62,622 bases of DNA from Archaeoglobus sp. UBA234. GTDB lineage: Archaea > Halobacteriota > Archaeoglobi > Archaeoglobales > Archaeoglobaceae. Below, piece after piece: positions 58,793-62,622 of this stretch. A model generated the notes under the pieces. The model did no database searches and was not told the DNA's origin. It was given only the letters and a program-made list of their open reading frames with translations. The DNA is taken from positions 1 to 62,622 of the forward strand of contig DACH01000015.1 in assembly GCA_002494625.1 (NCBI GenBank), in the 5' to 3' direction. Made by a program: the position numbers and the translations under genes. Positions within the stretch are counted from its first letter, which is position 1; every line of letters starts with the position of its first letter.

Positions 58793-60055
58793 TCAAAAGA
58801 GAAACTCTGGAATTCGCTGTTTGCTTAGTATATCTCCTATATCTTCTTTCTCTCTTATTATGTGGAATTCTCCATTCTTTGCAAGAACCTCTGCACACCT
58901 CGGCCTTCCATTGTACTGACTGCTCATCACAAAGCCATAGGCACCCACATCATAAACCGCTATCAGATCACCCTTTTCGACTCTCGGCAGCTTTCTGTCC
59001 TCTGCAAGGATGTCTCCACTCTCACATATCGGCCCTGCGATAGTGTATGTCTCCTCTGCCTCCCGATCGATTTTACTGGCAACACTAACTCTGTGGAAAG
59101 AACCATACATTGCAGGTCTGATGAGTGTGTTGAAACCAGCATCAACAGCAACAAAGTTTTTATATGCCTTTTTGACCGAATTCACCCTTGTAATCAGAAC
59201 AGTTGTGTTTCCAACTATGCTTCTTCCCGGTTCAAGCCAGAGTTCAAGACTCTCGTTGATTTCCTTCTTTCTTTCTCTGAAAACAGGGATGATGGCTTCA
59301 GCAAAGTTATCAGGATTCAGAGCTCCCTTTCCATCATAGTCAATTCCTGGTCCTCCACCAATATCCATAAACTCGAGCTTAATTCCAGTCTCCTGTATCT
59401 CAGCTGAGATATCAAATAACCTGTTCATCGCTTCAACAAAGGGCTCAACCTCACGAATCTGACTGCCGATATGGCAGTGGATTCCAGCAGGATCCACATT
59501 TGGCAGTTCGTAGGCGATTCTGTAAGCATCAACCACATCCTCCCAGGGTATACCGAATTTGGAAGTCCGAAGTCCGGTTGCTATTTTTGGGTGGGTCTCA
59601 GGAGAGACATCAGGATTGACCCTGAAGGCAATCTTTACTGTTCTTCCCTCACTCAACGCTATTTCTGAGATCGTATGCAGCTCATCAAGGCTATCCACAC
59701 TGAAGCCAACCCCAGCCCTGATTCCAGCAAGAATCTCCTCATCACTTTTACTGTTTCCATTGAAAAGTATATCCTCAGGCTTGAAACCAGCAAGCAGGGC
59801 AAGATATAACTCACCATGGCTGAAAACATCTGCTCCAAAACCCTCCTTTGCTATTATCCTGAGAATTGCCAGATTGTAGTTGGCTTTAACTGCATAGAGT
59901 TTTTTCTGCTCCGGAAATGCTTTCCTGTAAGCGTTAATGTTTTCCAGTAGCTTGCTGTAGCTGGTTATGTAAACGGGTGTGCCTGTTTTCTCAACCACTT
60001 CATCAACTCTAACTCCATCAATGGAAAGAATCCCATCTTCAACACCAAAGGACAT
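58793..60055 (-). CDS. lysA: Diaminopimelate decarboxylase
   Basis: 420-residue PLP enzyme that decarboxylates meso-diaminopimelate to lysine. The PLP lysine is in KKLYAVKANYN, the active-site segment HIGSQIREVEPF, the GGGPGIDYDGKG loop, GRSIVGNTTVLITRV and CESGDILAEDRKLP with the catalytic Cys and Glu are all visible. The length is typical. It is preceded by dapL with a 21-nt gap, so the last two steps of lysine synthesis in this lineage are co-transcribed. No epimerase (dapF) is between them. Confidence 0.95.
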   Translation of the reverse strand: MSFGVEDGILSIDGVRVDEVVEKTGTPVYITSYSKLLENINAYRKAFPEQKKLYAVKANYNLAILRIIAKEGFGADVFSHGELYLALLAGFKPEDILFNGNSKSDEEILAGIRAGVGFSVDSLDELHTISEIALSEGRTVKIAFRVNPDVSPETHPKIATGLRTSKFGIPWEDVVDAYRIAYELPNVDPAGIHCHIGSQIREVEPFVEAMNRLFDISAEIQETGIKLEFMDIGGGPGIDYDGKGALNPDNFAEAIIPVFRERKKEINESLELWLEPGRSIVGNTTVLITRVNSVKKAYKNFVAVDAGFNTLIRPAMYGSFHRVSVASKIDREAEETYTIAGPICESGDILAEDRKLPRVEKGDLIAVYDVGAYGFVMSSQYNGRPRCAEVLAKNGEFHIIREKEDIGDILSKQRIPEFLF

Positions 60056-60076
60056 CAGAATCCCCTCAAATTAAAA

Positions 60077-61243
60077 TTACAGTTCGAAACTTTCAAGCCT
60101 TTCAACAGCCTCTCTTATCACTGAAACATCTCTTGTAAGGGCAAATCTGATGTACCCTTCTCCACCCTCACCGAATCCAACACCAGGAGTAGCAAGAATT
60201 CCGGTGTCATTCAATAGCTTCTTTACAAACTGCATGCTGTCGTATTTCTCTGGCACCTTACACCACACATAAAATGTCGCTCCTGGAATGTGAACCTCCA
60301 TTCCAGATTTTTTTAGCCCCTCAATCAGGACATCTCTCCTCTCCCTGTAAATACTATTATTCCTGTCTATAACCTCATCGCTCCCTGTAAGGGCAGCTAT
60401 TGCAGCCTCCTGAACCGCCTGAAAGACTCCACTGTCAACATTTGTTTTAACCTTCAGCAACCCGTTAATTGCCTCCCTGTTACCAGCCGCAAAGGCGATT
60501 CTCCAGCCGGTCATGTTGTATGTTTTTGAAAGGGAGTTGAATTCAATCACCACATCAAATGAAGAATCAATCTCAAGGAAGCTGATCGGGCGCTCCTCGA
60601 AATAGAGGTCTGTATAGGCAGCATCATGAGCAAGAATAATTTTATTGTCATAACAGAAGTCCACAGCTTCTTTAATGAACTCTTTCCCACACATAGCTCC
60701 TGTTGGATTGTTGGGATAATTCAGGAACATTATCTTGGCTTTTTTCGCAATTTCAGGTGGAATCTTTTCAAAATCGGGGAGGAAACCTCTCTCCTCCTCA
60801 AGCCTAATAGGGTAAGGAATTCCTCCTGTGAGAATCGTAGCACCACTGTAAACAGGATATCCTGGGTCGGAAACAAGGACATAATCTCCAGGATTTACGA
60901 AGGCAAGTGGCAGGTGTGCGATCCCTTCCTTTGAGCCTATCAGCGAGATAATCTCATCCTCAGGGTTGAGCCTGACACCTTTCCTTCTCATGTAATATTC
61001 TGCAACAGCCTCTCTGAACCTTAGCATACCCTCATATGAGGGGTACTTCTGATTTTCTTCCTTTGCAGCCGCATTGCAGAGAGCCTCAACTATATGAGGT
61101 GGTGTTGGCAAATCAGGATCTCCGACTCCAAAATCTATTATCTTCACACCTTCTTTTATCTTCTCTGCCTTCATCCTGTCAATTTCAGCAAAAAGATATG
61201 GCGGAAGCGACTTCAACCTATCTGAAATCTCGAAAGAAACCAT
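60077..61243 (-). CDS. dapL: LL-diaminopimelate aminotransferase
   Basis: 388-residue fold-type I aminotransferase matching the DapL/AspC group of archaea and clostridia. PLP lysine in EFNSLSKTYNMTGWR, the N-terminal IDFGVGDPDLPTPPHIVEAL and LNYPNNPTGAMCGKEF are characteristic. It converts tetrahydrodipicolinate to LL-diaminopimelate; its place beside lysA supports that reading over an aspartate aminotransferase role. I use ATG at 61243 with GGGGTGA 5 nt upstream; the longer frame to 61273 has no signal. First gene of dapL-lysA. Confidence 0.9.
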   Translation of the reverse strand: MVSFEISDRLKSLPPYLFAEIDRMKAEKIKEGVKIIDFGVGDPDLPTPPHIVEALCNAAAKEENQKYPSYEGMLRFREAVAEYYMRRKGVRLNPEDEIISLIGSKEGIAHLPLAFVNPGDYVLVSDPGYPVYSGATILTGGIPYPIRLEEERGFLPDFEKIPPEIAKKAKIMFLNYPNNPTGAMCGKEFIKEAVDFCYDNKIILAHDAAYTDLYFEERPISFLEIDSSFDVVIEFNSLSKTYNMTGWRIAFAAGNREAINGLLKVKTNVDSGVFQAVQEAAIAALTGSDEVIDRNNSIYRERRDVLIEGLKKSGMEVHIPGATFYVWCKVPEKYDSMQFVKKLLNDTGILATPGVGFGEGGEGYIRFALTRDVSVIREAVERLESFEL

Positions 61244-61273
61244 ACAATTCACCCCTGTATTTTGAGATTTCAA

Positions 61274-61673
61274 GATATAAAAATTTTTGCTGTTAATTTG
61301 CCGTTTGGTGGATAAAAATACACCCGATTATCTAAATTTTAAAGAATTTTTAATTATTTTATCATAACTTAAAAAAATATTAAATCAACAGCCCCAGTTC
61401 TGCGGATTTGGAAGTTATTTTATGGATGATTAGAAATAAATGAATTCCGAAATATTGTAGGTGTTGGTAGTAGATTCTTCTTTACAGGCATGTAACTGTA
61501 TGATAATTCTGCAAAACTTCTGGAAAGACTGTGAACTGATCAATAATTTGATTTACAAAAAATAAGTTTCAGATTTATATTTTCATCATTTCAAGAACAG
61601 TTTTTGTAATAGATTAAGCATATTGATCAGAAAAATCGAAAATTTGATATACATATTATAGTAGTATGTTTTT
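61274..61673. other. AT-rich promoter region with paired TGATCA sites
   Basis: No gene seen in these 400 nt. CTGATCAAT at 61536-61544 and ATTGATCAG at 61622-61630 are the same 9-mer in opposite orientation, 86 nt apart, upstream of the regulator gene. TATA-like gatatacatattat (about 61646-61660) lies 15-28 nt before the ATG at 61674. The dapL promoter must also lie at the low-coordinate end. Confidence 0.45.
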
Positions 61674-62397
61674 ATGTCACAGTTTGACATTGATGTGAAG
61701 ATTATTACTCATCAGAGGGTGGTGGATATACTCCAGAATAATTAATTCAGGCAAATTCGAAAGTGTGTTGGACAGATACCCAAAATCAACCATTTACAGT
61801 GATATCACTATGCTCAAAACAATGGGTCTGGTGGAAAGAAGCAGCGGAAAATACAGGCTAACGAGTGCTGGAAGTGCCATTCTCCACATAACACGCAATT
61901 TTTTCTCAAATCTCAACACCCTTTCGAGACTGATAGAAAGCTTCCCCGTCCATCGAATCAGCTTTCCAGAGGAGTTTTATGCCAGATTACATGAGCTTGA
62001 GGAATCTAACCCCATCTCACTAATATTCCCGGAGGATTTTGACATCAACAAAACATGCATGAAAAAGCTGAGGGGCTCGGAAAAAGTACGCTTTCTTTTT
62101 TCAGAAGTTGATTATCGCCAGCTCAATTTCTTTCTTGAAAGGCTCAGAAACTCTGAATTGGAGTTAGTTATCAACAGATATGGGAACTTCAACCGGAAAA
62201 GCAATCTGAAGGTATTTAGAGCAACAGTTAGGATTGATATCGGGCTTATAGTTTCAGAAAAGTGTCTTATAGTTGTATTCAGAGATGTTACAGGCAACTA
62301 CGACTTTTCCAGAGCTCTTTTCTCAGAGGATAAAAGATCAATTAAATTTGGATTTGATCTTTTCGACTATTACAGAGATCTTTCAGAGATGGTTTAA
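61674..62397 (+). pseudogene. Winged-helix regulator with FilR1/DUF1724-type domain, frameshifted
   Basis: ATG at 61674 has a TATA box about 25 nt upstream and opens MSQFDIDVKIITHQRVVDILQ, the usual first helices of an archaeal winged-helix regulator, but stops at TAA 61743. A one-base shift at 61739-61746 continues the same domain as SGKFESVLDRYPKSTIYSDITMLKTMG. The open frame from GTG 61765 (210 codons) thus lacks part of the DNA-binding domain. The C-terminal part, residues about 100-200 (ISLIFPEDFDINKTCMKKL, VSEKCLIVVFRDVTGNYD), resembles the FilR1/DUF1724 sensory domain. Recent pseudogene or a sequencing error. Confidence 0.65.
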
Positions 62398-62494
62398 TCG
62401 ATTTTGCCATTTTTATTAAATGAGATCATTTTTCGGAACCCGGCAGTCAGAGAACCAAAATATTCAAATACAAATTTCAGAAAAGAGTATGTGA

Positions 62495-62567
62495 GGGCTC
62501 GTGGTCTAGTGGTTATGACGCCTGCCTCACACGCAGGAGGTCGGTAGTTCGAATCTCCCCGAGCCCA
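62495..62567 (+). tRNA. tRNA-Val (anticodon CAC)
   Basis: 73-nt tRNA. Acceptor stem GGGCTCG/CGAGCCC, anticodon stem CCTGC/GCAGG around loop CTCACAC (anticodon CAC), discriminator A at 62567, T loop TTCGAAT. No intron. The T stem GGTAG/CTCCC has one U-C mismatch (positions 51-63), unusual but not fatal. The 3' CCA is not encoded. Confidence 0.93.
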
Positions 62568-62622
62568 TTAAAACCTTCTATTTTAAAAATCTGGATTCCT
62601 ATGGGTTCACCAGTCCTAAAAG

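Noticed and set aside
1..62622. CRISPR arrays or intact insertion sequences
   Set aside because: No regularly spaced repeats of 24-37 nt and no intact transposase were found on reading both strands.

Overview
The window is archaeal and almost certainly from the Archaeoglobales (Archaeoglobus, Geoglobus or Ferroglobus). Lineage markers include O-phosphoseryl-tRNA synthetase (sepS), the small subunit of DNA polymerase D, PurP, archaemetzincin, an XPB-Bax1 pair, ribosomal stalk proteins with acidic tails, archaeosine-type queC and a cysteine desulfurase that lacks its PLP lysine beside IscU. Genes are dense, moderately AT-rich, arranged in short operons on both strands, and many promoters are TATA boxes about 25 nt upstream of the start codon (leaderless transcripts).

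Layout. 1-7.5 kb: partial ammonium transporter, then DUF1786-nuclease, gatC-gatA-sepS-nfi (indirect tRNA aminoacylation plus endonuclease V) and fdhD. 7.5-15.7 kb: minus-strand operon TPR / glutaredoxin-HEAT / hydrolase / DtxR repressor, argC, an ACT-domain regulator, trkH-trkA potassium uptake, tatC. 15.9-24.6 kb: thiolase, proC-HD-DUF116, queC, a radical SAM/SPASM protein, purP-amzA, FAD dehydrogenase. 24.6-29.6 kb: an AT-rich decay zone with two clear pseudogenes, a MEDS-PAS sensor and unreadable remnants, ending at an intron-containing tRNA-Leu. 29.8-45.8 kb: three tandem U32 proteins, DUF554, a dehydrogenase, a phosphohexomutase, thioredoxin, split lysO, signal peptidase, polD small subunit, macro domain, moaC, an FAD oxidase, XPB and Bax1. 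45.8-52.5 kb: accessory genes, including a second PAS sensor and a two-gene mini-operon of 48-residue proteins. 52.7-62.6 kb: DUF255 protein, rpl1-rplP0-rpl12, tusA-iscS-iscU, dapL-lysA, a frameshifted FilR1-type regulator and tRNA-Val.

The observations most worth following are two unannotated RNA genes (a textbook C/D box sRNA at 34198-34250 and a GC-rich structured RNA at 46401-46497), a 12-nt intron in tRNA-Leu(CAA), the Lys-less desulfurase cluster, two sensor proteins that share a histidine-kinase-like tail without any ATPase domain (one also lacking the histidine), and the ribbon-helix-helix / zinc-ribbon mini-operon. No CRISPR array, intact transposase or prophage was seen.
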